A stretch of 37,362 nt of DNA from a virus, in the IMG/VR virus record IMGVR_UViG_3300045131_000420, positions 1 to 37,362 of that record; one strand, 5' to 3'. The notes beneath the pieces are model-generated. The model saw only the letters and a list, made by a program, of their open reading frames with translations, was not told the origin of the DNA and made no database searches. Position 1 is the stretch's first letter. Each line of letters opens with the position of its first letter. Shown piece by piece: positions 28,391 through 37,029 of the stretch. The position numbers and the translations under genes are program-made.

Positions 28391-29406
28391 AATAACACCG
28401 CATAATAATAAACTGTTACGTTCGGCGTGCCTGCCGACATGAAATTCTGACCTACTCTAAACCCACCTGCAATCAGTGCAATGCTTAATGTCCCATCAAC
28501 TCCGATTGCTTCTGACTCTCTGTCTGGGTTGATATACGCGGTATACTCGTTGCCCGTGTAATTACACGACACCATAACTGTTGTTGGGTTGAACCCTAAG
28601 TCTGCCTTGTCGGTTGTCGCATTTGCGTAATTCATTGTGAAACTTCCAGATGCGACCTTGCCGTATGTGCCAAGTTGACCAAGCACTGTGACTCCGTCTT
28701 TGATATTGGTCGCCGCCAAGTCCGCGTCTACTGTGGTCAAATCAATCGTACTCGCGTCGTCTGAACCATCGGTGTAACCTGTCGCGGGTACTACGTGTAT
28801 TGTTGTTCCCGACATGTGCGCTGAAACTGCTGCAACATCACCCGCGTTGTCAGGCATTGTACCCGTGATTTTTGTTGCTGCATCGTTGCTATAACCCGTC
28901 TTGCCCGATAACAAATTCTCCGCAATCATGTCGCCTGTTAATACCGCGCCACCAACATATGTTCCCAATTTGCCAAACAGATTAACCCCGTCTTTGATGT
29001 TTGAATCGACAAAGTCCGCATCGGTAATAGTTACGTTGTCATTTACGCCGTCGCGATACCCCTCTGTCGCTCTTAATTTTAGGGTGGTGCCACTGACCGT
29101 ACTAGATGCCGCAGCAGTATCGCCCGTCCTGTCTACCATCGTTCCTGTTATCTTGACGCCACCAACATACGCTGTTTCTGGCGCTAATATATGCGCGACT
29201 ACCGCGTCTGCATCTGTTGATATGTCCTCTATTTTGCCCGCCATAACCGCGAAGCTATCAGCGACGGTAGATGCTTGACCCATTGTTGTAATCGATGCTG
29301 CGACGAGCGTTTTGCCGTCCGTGACCGCTGTGGCTGCGTTACTTATTCGCGTTTCTAAATCGTTAAGATTTGTTTCACTTAGTGCCGTTAACTCTGTCCA
29401 TGTCAT
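28387..29406 (-). CDS. Tail fibre-like protein with repeated segments
   Basis: 339 residues. The unit D-x-x-(D/L)-x-x-NIKDGV-x-(L/I)-x-G-(K/Q)-LGTY occurs twice (near residues 135-152 and 235-252), with ITGTM(V/P)D(R/N) and ATGY/ATEGY turns between, as in many phage tail-tip fibres. The C-terminus is a beta domain. It follows the hub gene. The host receptor is unknown. Confidence 0.75.
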   Translation of the reverse strand: MTWTELTALSETNLNDLETRISNAATAVTDGKTLVAASITTMGQASTVADSFAVMAGKIEDISTDADAVVAHILAPETAYVGGVKITGTMVDRTGDTAAASSTVSGTTLKLRATEGYRDGVNDNVTITDADFVDSNIKDGVNLFGKLGTYVGGAVLTGDMIAENLLSGKTGYSNDAATKITGTMPDNAGDVAAVSAHMSGTTIHVVPATGYTDGSDDASTIDLTTVDADLAATNIKDGVTVLGQLGTYGKVASGSFTMNYANATTDKADLGFNPTTVMVSCNYTGNEYTAYINPDRESEAIGVDGTLSIALIAGGFRVGQNFMSAGTPNVTVYYYAVLL

Positions 29407-29416
29407 ACGCTACCCC

Positions 29417-31189
29417 CTATGCTGATAATTGTTCTAATACCGTTATATCGTCGTCTATTCCTTGCCAATAACTAACGTACAATGCGAGTGTTCCCGTCGC
29501 GGGTACAAAATTGCGTGTGTCGGTTTTATCGACCTGCACCGCTTCCAACTGTGTCTTTACTTTTGACCATGCTTGGGTATCAACTGCAACACCACTACCA
29601 TTAACTATTGTTGCATATACTCCGCCATACCAAACAATCCACTCAATATTGCCTATTGCCTCAAACGGTGCAATGTATGTTATACTATCAATCAATCCTG
29701 TTTGCTGTGATACCTGTTTGCGTAATAAAACGTTTAGCCCTGCGTCTAATACTTCGATGTATTTTACGCGGTCTGCAGGCAGAAACATCGGGAACAAATC
29801 GTCTGCTGGGAATAAATCGTCCGCCGCGTAAACTTCCGTGAATATATTAGGACTATCCACCGCTTCCCACGTGCGGGTAAACGTTTCGAGTGTTGTCAAC
29901 ACTTCGTCCTCGCTCAAATTCTCACGAACTACAAACGCCTTACCCATGTTCGCCATATCCCCGAACATTTTCGTCCAGCTTTGCTGTTCTGCGCCGTCGG
30001 AACAAACAACGTCGTATGCGATTATGTCGTCCTCGATAATTGATATAGTGACCGAATTAATTAAATATGCTGAATTTATGTTGTGTTCTGCCAATACTAC
30101 TGTTAACAATTGTCCCGACGACAACCCGTCCCGAAATGTTCTAAATTTTATCTTCTTGCCAATCACGCCATATTTTGCGAGTTTAGCATTACCTATTTCA
30201 AACGCTGCATCGCGCTTGGTGGAATTCATTTCATCTGCGACGTCCTCAATTATTCCTGTGGTGTCGCCCTCTGCTGCTATGCGGCTTAATATCTCGGCTT
30301 GATTGCTCGTTTTAATTATTACATCAAATTCACCTTGATATAAAACCGTTAACGTGTCTGACGACGTGAGGAGTGTTTCTGCTTCGTCTTGGTTAATCGT
30401 GTTACTGCCCTTGCTCCAATAATACTTCTTGCCCGAATCCAATCCGCGAATACCAATGTCGCCTGCATCAACTGGTGTCGCGTTTAATGATAACGTTGGC
30501 TTTAACGCAATGGGGAACCCGACTATCCACGACCTTGTTGCTCCATCACCTATTTTGTCCTCTGTTAACGGGTCGGTTATGTCCTTCCCGCCTTTGACGT
30601 ACTGTATGTTGCGATACGCATTGTTGTTTATCTCAACGCTGACACTGTTTACTTGTATGTCCGTCCAAGTTGCTGACCACGACGCTGCATATGTTGTTTT
30701 AGGTATAAAATATAACTTCTTGTCATAATCGATATACCATATATAACCCATTTTTTCTGCTAACGATTCGATTGCTTTCGTAACTGAAACATAATTGAAT
30801 ACTGCTTCAATTACATTACTCCCCGCGTCAATATTACCTATCGTCACGCCCTCGTCGTCTAATACTTCGGTAATTAAATCCTCGACTATGGTACCCGCGT
30901 CCATATCCTCGTACGCCTTTGCAATTACGCGTTTATCCGATAAATAGTGCATGTCCTTACAATTTATCGTGTGAAATATTCGCGCCCCTAACAATTTTTC
31001 TGTCGACGTGTCAATGTACCCTGCAAACAACGTGGTCGCGCCAACTGTTACAATAACGGGTTGACCCTGTTGATAATGCAAATTGTCTACGACAACAAAT
31101 CTACACGTCGACCTCTCACCTATTGCATCATCTATTGATAAACTTTTTTGTAATACTAAAACTTCGGTTCCGTTAATCGTTACTGTCAT
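29417..31189 (-). CDS. Tail hub / baseplate protein
   Basis: 590 residues directly after the tape measure gene. The first about 330 residues (a LEKS-like strand start, IDDAIGERSTCRFVV, TLFAGYIDT, IFHTINCKDMHYL, MGYIWYIDYDKKLYF) have the layout of gp27/hub-like tail proteins; the C-terminal part is helical and beta-mixed (SYWQGIDDDITVLEQL). It probably closes the tail tube and carries the fibre. It overlaps the tape measure stop (ATGA). Confidence 0.75.
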   Translation of the reverse strand: MTVTINGTEVLVLQKSLSIDDAIGERSTCRFVVVDNLHYQQGQPVIVTVGATTLFAGYIDTSTEKLLGARIFHTINCKDMHYLSDKRVIAKAYEDMDAGTIVEDLITEVLDDEGVTIGNIDAGSNVIEAVFNYVSVTKAIESLAEKMGYIWYIDYDKKLYFIPKTTYAASWSATWTDIQVNSVSVEINNNAYRNIQYVKGGKDITDPLTEDKIGDGATRSWIVGFPIALKPTLSLNATPVDAGDIGIRGLDSGKKYYWSKGSNTINQDEAETLLTSSDTLTVLYQGEFDVIIKTSNQAEILSRIAAEGDTTGIIEDVADEMNSTKRDAAFEIGNAKLAKYGVIGKKIKFRTFRDGLSSGQLLTVVLAEHNINSAYLINSVTISIIEDDIIAYDVVCSDGAEQQSWTKMFGDMANMGKAFVVRENLSEDEVLTTLETFTRTWEAVDSPNIFTEVYAADDLFPADDLFPMFLPADRVKYIEVLDAGLNVLLRKQVSQQTGLIDSITYIAPFEAIGNIEWIVWYGGVYATIVNGSGVAVDTQAWSKVKTQLEAVQVDKTDTRNFVPATGTLALYVSYWQGIDDDITVLEQLSA

Positions 31190-33177
31190 ATGCGTATACC
31201 CTGTTTAATCCTAATCATATCGACCAACGGCTGTCCCAATGCCTTAATTATGCTGTATCCGTCTAATTCAACGATTATATTTGCTACTCCACCACCACCA
31301 CTTCTGTTCTCTGCTGCTGGTGTGATTTTCTCGCCCTTGTGGACGTACGCCAACATGTCCTGTGGTACGTAATCTGTGCCCACTGCGTATTGTGCGAGTC
31401 CGCTGCCCGTTGTTACAGGCGACCAGAACGTTGACCCGTTGCTTGCCCCTTTTTTGTCCCCGCCGATTAAATCTGCAATATCTGTGATTAACTTGGATAT
31501 TCCACCTGTTAACCACGCCCATAAATCAACAATACCTTGCCATAATCCGTGTATGATTGCCTTGCCTAATGTTGCCCAATCGTATGTGATAAATTTTTGT
31601 ACTATTTTGCCAATCAACTCACCAACAGCACCCATCATTATCGGTGTTGCTTTTATTAATCCACCCATAACAGCTTTTATTATATCTGCTGCTGCGGTTA
31701 CTAATATAATGAGATTATTTGGCTCGGTTAAAAAGTCAACTAATGCCATGATTATTGCTATTGCACCGTCAATCAAAAACGGCAACGCCTTAATCAATCC
31801 ATCTACCAATGCTATGATGATTTTTGGTGCCTCTGTGATTATTTCTGGTAACGCGGCTAATAATCCATCTACTAACTGCAAAATCACGTCTACGGCTATA
31901 TTTAAGAGCAAAGGTAACATATCCACTATGCCCTTAACTATCGCGAGCATAATCTGCACGCCTGTTTGAATTATCTGCGGTAATGCGTCCATGATTGTCA
32001 ACCCCACGTCCGCTATAACGTCCCACATTGTCGCCATTAACGTCGGCACCTCTGACAGTATGCCGTCTAGTAATCTCAACAGCAAATTAACTCCTGCTAC
32101 AACAATGGCGGGTATGCTTCCTAATATACCCTTGATAACCGCCATAACCAAATCAAAACCCATCATAACCATATCTGGTAAACTTTGCTCCATGAAATCA
32201 ATCAACGAATTTATTAGACTTGATATTGCGTTTATCAACGCGTCTTTGTTCTTCTTTATTCCCTCGACCAAATTCGTTAATATTGAAATTCCAACGGTCT
32301 GCAACGTAGGCAATATCTTTGTAAATCCGTCCATGAGTATTTTAATGGCGTCCCCTACCGCTTTACCCAACGAGAATCCAATTTTTGAGAAGTCGTTTGT
32401 TGCTACCGCTTTGTTTATTTCTTTGAACGTGTCGAGGAATATCGGCAAAAACTTCTGCCCCATCGACGTTGCCATTGTTTCCATCGACATTTGCGCGACA
32501 CGCAATTGGTTGGGGAACGACGTTTCGAGCGTTCTACCAAAATCACCCTGTGCATCTGCAGTTACTTTCATCAAATAATTGTATCTCAATGTGGTCTGCT
32601 CGGTCTGACTCATTTTCTGATATGCTGTTGATATGCCCTCTGCCATCGCGTATGCTTCCAAATTCGCAACCGACATGTTAATACCTAACTGCTTCAATGG
32701 TTCTGTCTCGCCCGCGATACCTGCGCGTATTTTCTGCCATGACTCGTCATGTGATAGATTATAAAATGACGACATGTCGCCTGTTAGCTGAACAAGCCCC
32801 TCCGACATCGTTTTCGCGCTTTCTTCCGCGAACCCCGATGACTTCAACATTGCACCCATTGCACCAACATATTTAACCGCGTTAGTTTCGCTCATTCCTG
32901 CCGCGAGTCCCATTGTTTTAGTCCACGCGAGTACTTCATCGTGCGATTCCTTGAACGTCTCTGACACGACGTTTTGAGCCTCTGCGAGGTTAGATGCTTT
33001 TGTCGTGAATCCGTAAATAGCTACGCTTGCAGCTCCAACAGCAGCTGCTCCAACTGCCATGCCTGCCGCAAGAGTGCGACCTGCTCCGCTAATTATATCG
33101 CCTGCAGCAGATACACCCTTTTTCAATCCTTCGGTATCAGCGCCAATCTTGACCATTAATTCCGCTATAGTTGCCAT
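31186..33177 (-). CDS. Tape measure protein
   Basis: 663 residues, starting MATIAELMVKIGADTEGLKK, the usual N-terminus of tape measure proteins, with GAAAVGAASVAIYG and many long hydrophobic helices (ILTNLVEGIKKNKDAL, GIVDMLPLLLNIAVDVIL) repeated about every 35-40 residues. It sets tail length; about 663 residues suggests a tail of roughly 100 nm using 1.5 angstrom per residue. The C-terminus has GLAQYAVGTDYVPQDMLAYVHKGE-type ends. Confidence 0.9.
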   Translation of the reverse strand: MATIAELMVKIGADTEGLKKGVSAAGDIISGAGRTLAAGMAVGAAAVGAASVAIYGFTTKASNLAEAQNVVSETFKESHDEVLAWTKTMGLAAGMSETNAVKYVGAMGAMLKSSGFAEESAKTMSEGLVQLTGDMSSFYNLSHDESWQKIRAGIAGETEPLKQLGINMSVANLEAYAMAEGISTAYQKMSQTEQTTLRYNYLMKVTADAQGDFGRTLETSFPNQLRVAQMSMETMATSMGQKFLPIFLDTFKEINKAVATNDFSKIGFSLGKAVGDAIKILMDGFTKILPTLQTVGISILTNLVEGIKKNKDALINAISSLINSLIDFMEQSLPDMVMMGFDLVMAVIKGILGSIPAIVVAGVNLLLRLLDGILSEVPTLMATMWDVIADVGLTIMDALPQIIQTGVQIMLAIVKGIVDMLPLLLNIAVDVILQLVDGLLAALPEIITEAPKIIIALVDGLIKALPFLIDGAIAIIMALVDFLTEPNNLIILVTAAADIIKAVMGGLIKATPIMMGAVGELIGKIVQKFITYDWATLGKAIIHGLWQGIVDLWAWLTGGISKLITDIADLIGGDKKGASNGSTFWSPVTTGSGLAQYAVGTDYVPQDMLAYVHKGEKITPAAENRSGGGGVANIIVELDGYSIIKALGQPLVDMIRIKQGIRI

Positions 33178-33181
33178 ATCA

Positions 33182-33810
33182 TCACTCCGTTTCTTCCCCG
33201 CCGTATGCAGCGTTCAATATTCTCGCAATCGCTACCATTTCTTCTGGTGTTTGCTCTTTCTTTGGTGTTGACTCACCTAACAATTTTTCTAACTCTGGTA
33301 TTTCTTTTGCTCGACTCAATACTGCAATGTACCAAGCTAATCCTTTTAGGTCGTTATATTTATTTTTCTGCTTGTTGGTGTGTCCTTCTATCATTGTTTG
33401 AAATTCGTACGGTGTTAACTTCCAGAATTCCTCTGGTCGCATTCCCATTTCGCCAACAGCAATCTTAAATTCATTTTCAAAATTCAAATAGCCCACTACC
33501 GCAGGCTCGGTTAGTTTGGGTTTTGTGTTTTTGCACTTCCCGCAACTACCGCTTGATTGATTTTTCCAATTATATCCTCTAAATTATCTGCATATTCATC
33601 AATTATCTCTAACATTTTCTTAAATGTTAATGTTTCGTCTTCTTGTTTTAACATTACCCACAACAACTTCATATAGGTAGTTATGCTTATGTCATTACCT
33701 ATGTCTTGTATTTTTATTCCTGTTGTTTCCTCAAATTCAACCATCGCGCCATATCCTAATCTTACTTTGCGCGGTCTATCTAAATTAATAATTGTAAATG
33801 GTATTCCCAT
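33182..33810 (-). CDS. Tail assembly chaperone GT, -1 frameshift product
   Basis: If ribosomes slip back one base at CCCAAAC (33520-33514), the G protein is extended by 110 residues: LTEPAVVGYLNFENEF, then VGEMGMRPEEFWKLTPYEFQTMIEG, to about 209 residues in total. The frame has no stop between the slip site and the GTG at 33496, from which the T part could also start by itself. G and GT pairs guide tail-tube assembly on the tape measure. The WKLTPYEF segment is typical of tail chaperones. Confidence 0.75.
33511..33810 (-). CDS. Tail assembly chaperone G
   Basis: 99 residues, IINLDRPRKVRLGYGAMVEFEETTGIKI then MKLLWVMLKQEDETLTFKKM, the pattern of phage tail assembly chaperones between the major tail protein and the tape measure. 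The stop codon TAA follows directly after the slippery heptamer. Confidence 0.8.
   Translation of the reverse strand: MGIPFTIINLDRPRKVRLGYGAMVEFEETTGIKIQDIGNDISITTYMKLLWVMLKQEDETLTFKKMLEIIDEYADNLEDIIGKINQAVVAGSAKTQNPN
33514..33520 (-). promoter_or_regulatory. Programmed -1 frameshift slippery site
   Basis: CCCAAAC is a perfect X-XXY-YYZ heptamer in the G frame (AAC CCA AAC TAA) and is followed by the G stop. Downstream ACCG and CGGT can form a stem with AGCC in its loop that can pair with a later GGCT, a small H-type pseudoknot. Confidence 0.75.
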
Positions 33811-33830
33811 AATAATCCTCCCTTAAATTT

Positions 33831-33852
33831 GAGGGTGACCGAAGCCACCCCC
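33831..33852 (-). other. Hairpin with UUCG loop after major tail protein gene
   Basis: On the transcribed strand GGGTGGC and GTCACCC (33850-33833) pair around TTCG, extended by G-U and G-C to nine pairs. No T-run follows. It lies in the 50-base gap between major tail protein and chaperone G; it may protect or partly end the tail-protein mRNA. Confidence 0.6.
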
Positions 33853-33859
33853 TCGTGAT

Positions 33860-34564
33860 TTATAACCTTGCCATATAAATTGTGTAAGTCTTTGGTGCTT
33901 TGTTTGTTTCTGTAACTACTACGGTGATTGTGGTTACGCTTCCTGCTACTCCCAAAGGAATGCTTGACGATGCCACGCCTGATGTTACCACGTTTCCATT
34001 TACTGTGATTACGCCTGCCACTGCTGTCGGCGTAACTTTTACCGATGTTACTGCCGTTAAAACTGATGCAGTATAAGTATAAACGCCTGCTGCCGCTGCT
34101 GGTGTTAAAACTGCGCTCTCGTCTATCGAGAAGAACGGAGTAGTTAACCCTGCTGATGTTGCAACCGCAAAGGTAGGTTTGCCTGTCGGCTTGATTGTTG
34201 CCGAGAATGGTATTCTACCATCAATCAATGCATCGCCAACTTTAAATCCTGTTACAAACCCTGTGAATGTCCATGTTGCGCCCGTTGCCGCTGGGAATGT
34301 GATTACAACTGTTCGTGATGTCTTGCTGTTCATGTCGGTAAGCATCGCGTGCTGTCCTGTTGTATCAGTATAATCAAAATTACCCTCGATTGCTAAATCT
34401 GCTGCGGTTAACAATGTAGGTAAAAACTGTCTATACGAATCCGCTGATGCGTGTGTCGTTACATCAACCGTTTCTGCAGTTACCTTTATTCCGCCAATAT
34501 TAGACAACTCACCAACTGTAACATTGTTCCATTTTAGTGTGGTGCCAAATGCAATATTATTCAT
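33860..34564 (-). CDS. Major tail protein with C-terminal Ig-like domain
   Basis: 234 residues. The first about 140 (ALDEIAFGTTLKW-like start, KVTAETVDVTTHASADSYRQ, PTLLTAADLAIEGNFDYTD, TWTFTGFVTGFKVG) match phage major tail tube proteins. Residues about 145-234 (FFSIDESAVLTPAAA, SVKVTPTAVAGVITVNG, VTTITVVVTETNKAPKTYTI) form a bacterial Ig/cadherin-like decoration domain on the tail surface. Confidence 0.85.
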   Translation of the reverse strand: MNNIAFGTTLKWNNVTVGELSNIGGIKVTAETVDVTTHASADSYRQFLPTLLTAADLAIEGNFDYTDTTGQHAMLTDMNSKTSRTVVITFPAATGATWTFTGFVTGFKVGDALIDGRIPFSATIKPTGKPTFAVATSAGLTTPFFSIDESAVLTPAAAAGVYTYTASVLTAVTSVKVTPTAVAGVITVNGNVVTSGVASSSIPLGVAGSVTTITVVVTETNKAPKTYTIYMARL

Positions 34565-34576
34565 GTATTTCCTCCT

Positions 34577-34927
34577 TTATCTTTTATAAACTGTTCTAAA
34601 ATTAATCGTCCATTCCTGCCTGCCATTTTCGTCGCGTCCAATGTCTAATATATCGCCCTGCTGATAAATACACTGTATTCGCGTCGATTTAGCCCCGTGT
34701 AACAAATCCTTAATCGTTTCGCACAATGTTACACCAGTGGAATATGTAACATGCCTTACGCGGACTTGAAATGTCGGTTCCTCGATTTTACTCTCGGTTA
34801 GGCTTCTGGGGTAACCCCCTGTATTATATAATACAACGATATTGTCGGGAGCTGGTGGAGCGTTCCCAATATATACGTTGGTTATACCTACCATTAATGC
34901 TTTCACGTCTGTCAATAAATTACTCAT
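34577..34927 (-). CDS. Minor capsid/tail terminator protein
   Basis: 116 residues: VYIGNAPPAPDNIVVLYNTGGYPR, FQVRVRHVTYSTGV, EWTINFRTVYKR. It resembles PF12691-type minor capsid proteins and tail terminators, in the expected place between HK97-gp10-like and major tail protein. It overlaps the gp10-like gene's stop. Confidence 0.7.
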   Translation of the reverse strand: MSNLLTDVKALMVGITNVYIGNAPPAPDNIVVLYNTGGYPRSLTESKIEEPTFQVRVRHVTYSTGVTLCETIKDLLHGAKSTRIQCIYQQGDILDIGRDENGRQEWTINFRTVYKR

Positions 34928-35294
34928 GCGCTACCGCCTTCTTCGCTGCATCAATCAGCGCTTTTTCATATTTGCCTTTGTTCGCCTTGTATGGCTCTTC
35001 AAGGTATTTTGCTTGCCCGCCGTGTGGGTGCCTGTACCCGACTTCTTCATGGATGCGCAACGCGTATGGTGCCGTGTACCCAACTGTACCCTCTAAATTT
35101 ACCACTTCCGCAAACGCTGCCGCTTGCAAGAAACCTGTGTCGACGGGCGCTAACGCTTGCGACTTGCCCTGCAAATCCAACACTATGTCTTGCATTTCTT
35201 TCGCTACCGCGTTGTGCGTTTTGCTTGGCATGCCTTTTAATATCGCCATCAACTTATCTACTCCGTCAATCTCAATATGCACATTATTGTTCAT
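34920..35294 (-). CDS. HK97 gp10-like head-tail/neck protein
   Basis: 124 residues: VDKLMAILKGMPSKTHNAVAKEM, SQALAPVDTGFLQAA, GTVGYTAPYALRIHEEVGYRHPHGGQAKYLEEPY, the APVDTG...Y-x-x-(Y/H)-E signature of the HK97 gp10 / minor-tail family. It takes part in head-tail joining. It overlaps both neighbours. Confidence 0.88.
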   Translation of the reverse strand: MNNNVHIEIDGVDKLMAILKGMPSKTHNAVAKEMQDIVLDLQGKSQALAPVDTGFLQAAAFAEVVNLEGTVGYTAPYALRIHEEVGYRHPHGGQAKYLEEPYKANKGKYEKALIDAAKKAVAHE

Positions 35295-35575
35295 ATTAGG
35301 TAAACCTCATACCACTGCGTTGCACCGTCTAATCCAATCATGGACTCCGACGATATTACCCTGCGCCCATCAATCAAATCATTGTTTGATACTGGCGACT
35401 TGGTAAACACTACCGCGCTTGATGTGATTTCTTGTCCTTGTGCATCTCGGACTAACTTAAACCCTGTTTCTTTCCTGCCCTTAATCGTTGATGTGGTGTA
35501 GGTTGACTCGTTATACTCGTTTGGCGTGCCTGCGTACGACCATATTAAATTTTGGTTTGCATAATTATCTAACAT
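35291..35575 (-). CDS. Head closure protein
   Basis: 94 residues, beta-rich (YANQNLIWSYAGTPNEYNE, VVFTKSPVSNNDLIDGRRV, WYEVYLI). Length, position between the connector and gp10-like genes, and the DLIDGR turn fit head-closure/stopper proteins. It overlaps the connector stop. Confidence 0.65.
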   Translation of the reverse strand: MLDNYANQNLIWSYAGTPNEYNESTYTTSTIKGRKETGFKLVRDAQGQEITSSAVVFTKSPVSNNDLIDGRRVISSESMIGLDGATQWYEVYLI

Positions 35576-36081
35576 ACCCTAAACCCCCCTGCCATATACG
35601 GTGCGAGAAGTTCTTTCGCTTCTTGGCTTACAATTCTGTTCTGCGACCCTGTGTATGTTTCCGACAATTTACCTAAACTAAACGACTTCACCCCTTGCCT
35701 TTGCAATTCTATTCTGCTTGATGTACCGTTTGCCAACTGCAACGCCAACTCGACTTGCGCGTTTTTAACTTCGGTGGGCACGCTCGGCTGAACATACCAA
35801 TTATCATTGCTAATTGCGCCCCCTGTATTAATGTACTCTTGGTCGTACTCGGTATAAATCACTCGTGGGAACGCCAAAACCTGTGTTGTAACCGCTTTGT
35901 AACCTATCAACGGCTGACGGTCTATTATCTGCGTCGCTTTGCGCAAATGTATGTCCTTGTCGTCACTACTCAACACGTCCCATGCGACGTGTTTTGCGTC
36001 CGTTGTGGCGTAATGTGCCACCATGTATGCTGTTGCATCGGCTTGCGAAATATAACTATCTGTTCCTACCGTCAACGCCAC
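35569..36081 (-). CDS. Head-tail connector (DnaT-like/adaptor)
   Basis: 170 residues from GTG 36081 behind AAAAGGAG. SYISQADATAYMVAHY, DIHLRKATQIIDRQPLIGYK, FPRVIY, EVKNAQVELALQLANG and QRQGVKSFSLGKLSETY match the adaptor family often annotated DnaT-like. It binds under the portal. It overlaps the preceding membrane gene by 26 bases. Confidence 0.8.
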   Translation of the reverse strand: MALTVGTDSYISQADATAYMVAHYATTDAKHVAWDVLSSDDKDIHLRKATQIIDRQPLIGYKAVTTQVLAFPRVIYTEYDQEYINTGGAISNDNWYVQPSVPTEVKNAQVELALQLANGTSSRIELQRQGVKSFSLGKLSETYTGSQNRIVSQEAKELLAPYMAGGFRVC

Positions 36082-36319
36082 TTAAACCACTCCTTTTCTT
36101 TGTCATAATCCCCAATCCAATCCCTACCCCATTCAACGCAATATCACCCCACGAAAATATCGTGTCAATCCGCATTTCCTTTATCAACCCCACACACATT
36201 AATATAATAGCTACTTGCCACCACTTCATACAACTTGATAATGTATGTGCTAAAATATAAGCTAAAAATAAATGTGCAATGTTGTCGTTGATGAATTTAG
36301 CTAATACTCTAAACTCCAT
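36056..36319 (-). CDS. Small membrane protein
   Basis: 87 residues with two or three hydrophobic helices (AHLFLAYILAHTLSS; WWQVAIILMCVGLIKE; GDIALNGVGIGLGIMTKK). The (K)E-M-R-x-D...F-S-W-G-D-x-x-x-N-x-x-G pattern resembles small YfiM/DUF2279-like membrane proteins. Its presence amid head genes is unusual; a second holin-like function is possible. Confidence 0.6.
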   Translation of the reverse strand: MEFRVLAKFINDNIAHLFLAYILAHTLSSCMKWWQVAIILMCVGLIKEMRIDTIFSWGDIALNGVGIGLGIMTKKRSGLSGVDGRNR

Positions 36320-36986
36320 ATAGTGGCCTTTCTGCCGTGAAAATGCGAGTTACATCTGCTTGAGTGAAAATCTTACCCAACATTCTTAACGGGGACATTT
36401 GACCATTAAAAGTAAAGTCTATTGCCCCTGCACGATTGCCTATCCTAACCGCACCTGCAATATCTGGTGGTAAAGCTGTTTCGCTTCCACCACTTGCGGT
36501 TACATCAACTGCGTTTACATATATCTTTCTGCTTGTCCCCATTGTAATTATGACCATTTTCCATATAGCAAAAGGTAGGGCATTAACAGATGTTGTTGTT
36601 AATGTAGCACCGTTTACAAGTAACCCTATTTGATTTGTTCCTCTAATATAAATGTCATAGCCATTAATGCCTAAGTCACCCGAACTTTTATCTATTATCC
36701 TACCTGCATTATTTTCCCCAATACTATTCGCCTTAACCCACGCTATAATAGTCCCACCCTGTGTCATTCTCATACTCGGACTATCAGCTATTTCTATGTA
36801 TGATGTAGTACCATTGAATGAATTTACCCATACACCACTTGGTAGTTGTGTCCATGTTACATTGGAGAATGTGCCATTGTTGCGATTTCTGCTACCATCA
36901 ACCAATGATAATGTAGGTGATGTACCCCATTGATACTGTGTGCTATTTAATACATGCGAAGTATTTACTATCCTTATAGGTAACAT
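36309..36986 (-). CDS. LamG-fold protein, paralogue of the neighbouring gene
   Basis: 225 residues: VDGSRNRNNGTFSNVTW, FNGTTSYIEIADSPSM, GTIIAWVKANSIGENNAGRI, GLLVNGATLTT, KIYVNAVDVTASG, and the end DFTFNGQMSPLRMLGKIFTQADV. It is a LamG / concanavalin-like jelly roll. The D-x-S-R-N-(R/N)-N-N-G-T segment and the order of strands are shared with the gene at 37030/865. It is probably a glycan-binding virion surface protein. The ATG has GAGGTGG upstream. Confidence 0.8.
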   Translation of the reverse strand: MLPIRIVNTSHVLNSTQYQWGTSPTLSLVDGSRNRNNGTFSNVTWTQLPSGVWVNSFNGTTSYIEIADSPSMRMTQGGTIIAWVKANSIGENNAGRIIDKSSGDLGINGYDIYIRGTNQIGLLVNGATLTTTSVNALPFAIWKMVIITMGTSRKIYVNAVDVTASGGSETALPPDIAGAVRIGNRAGAIDFTFNGQMSPLRMLGKIFTQADVTRIFTAERPLYGV

Positions 36987-37029
36987 TTTACCACCTCTAT
37001 TCTTAATGAAATGCTTGTTTTATTCATAG

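Noticed and set aside
33524-33536. Alternative slip site in the A-run GCAAAAACA before the G stop
   Set aside because: Only one tRNA could re-pair there (ACA cannot re-pair to AAC), while CCCAAAC downstream allows both tRNAs to slip.
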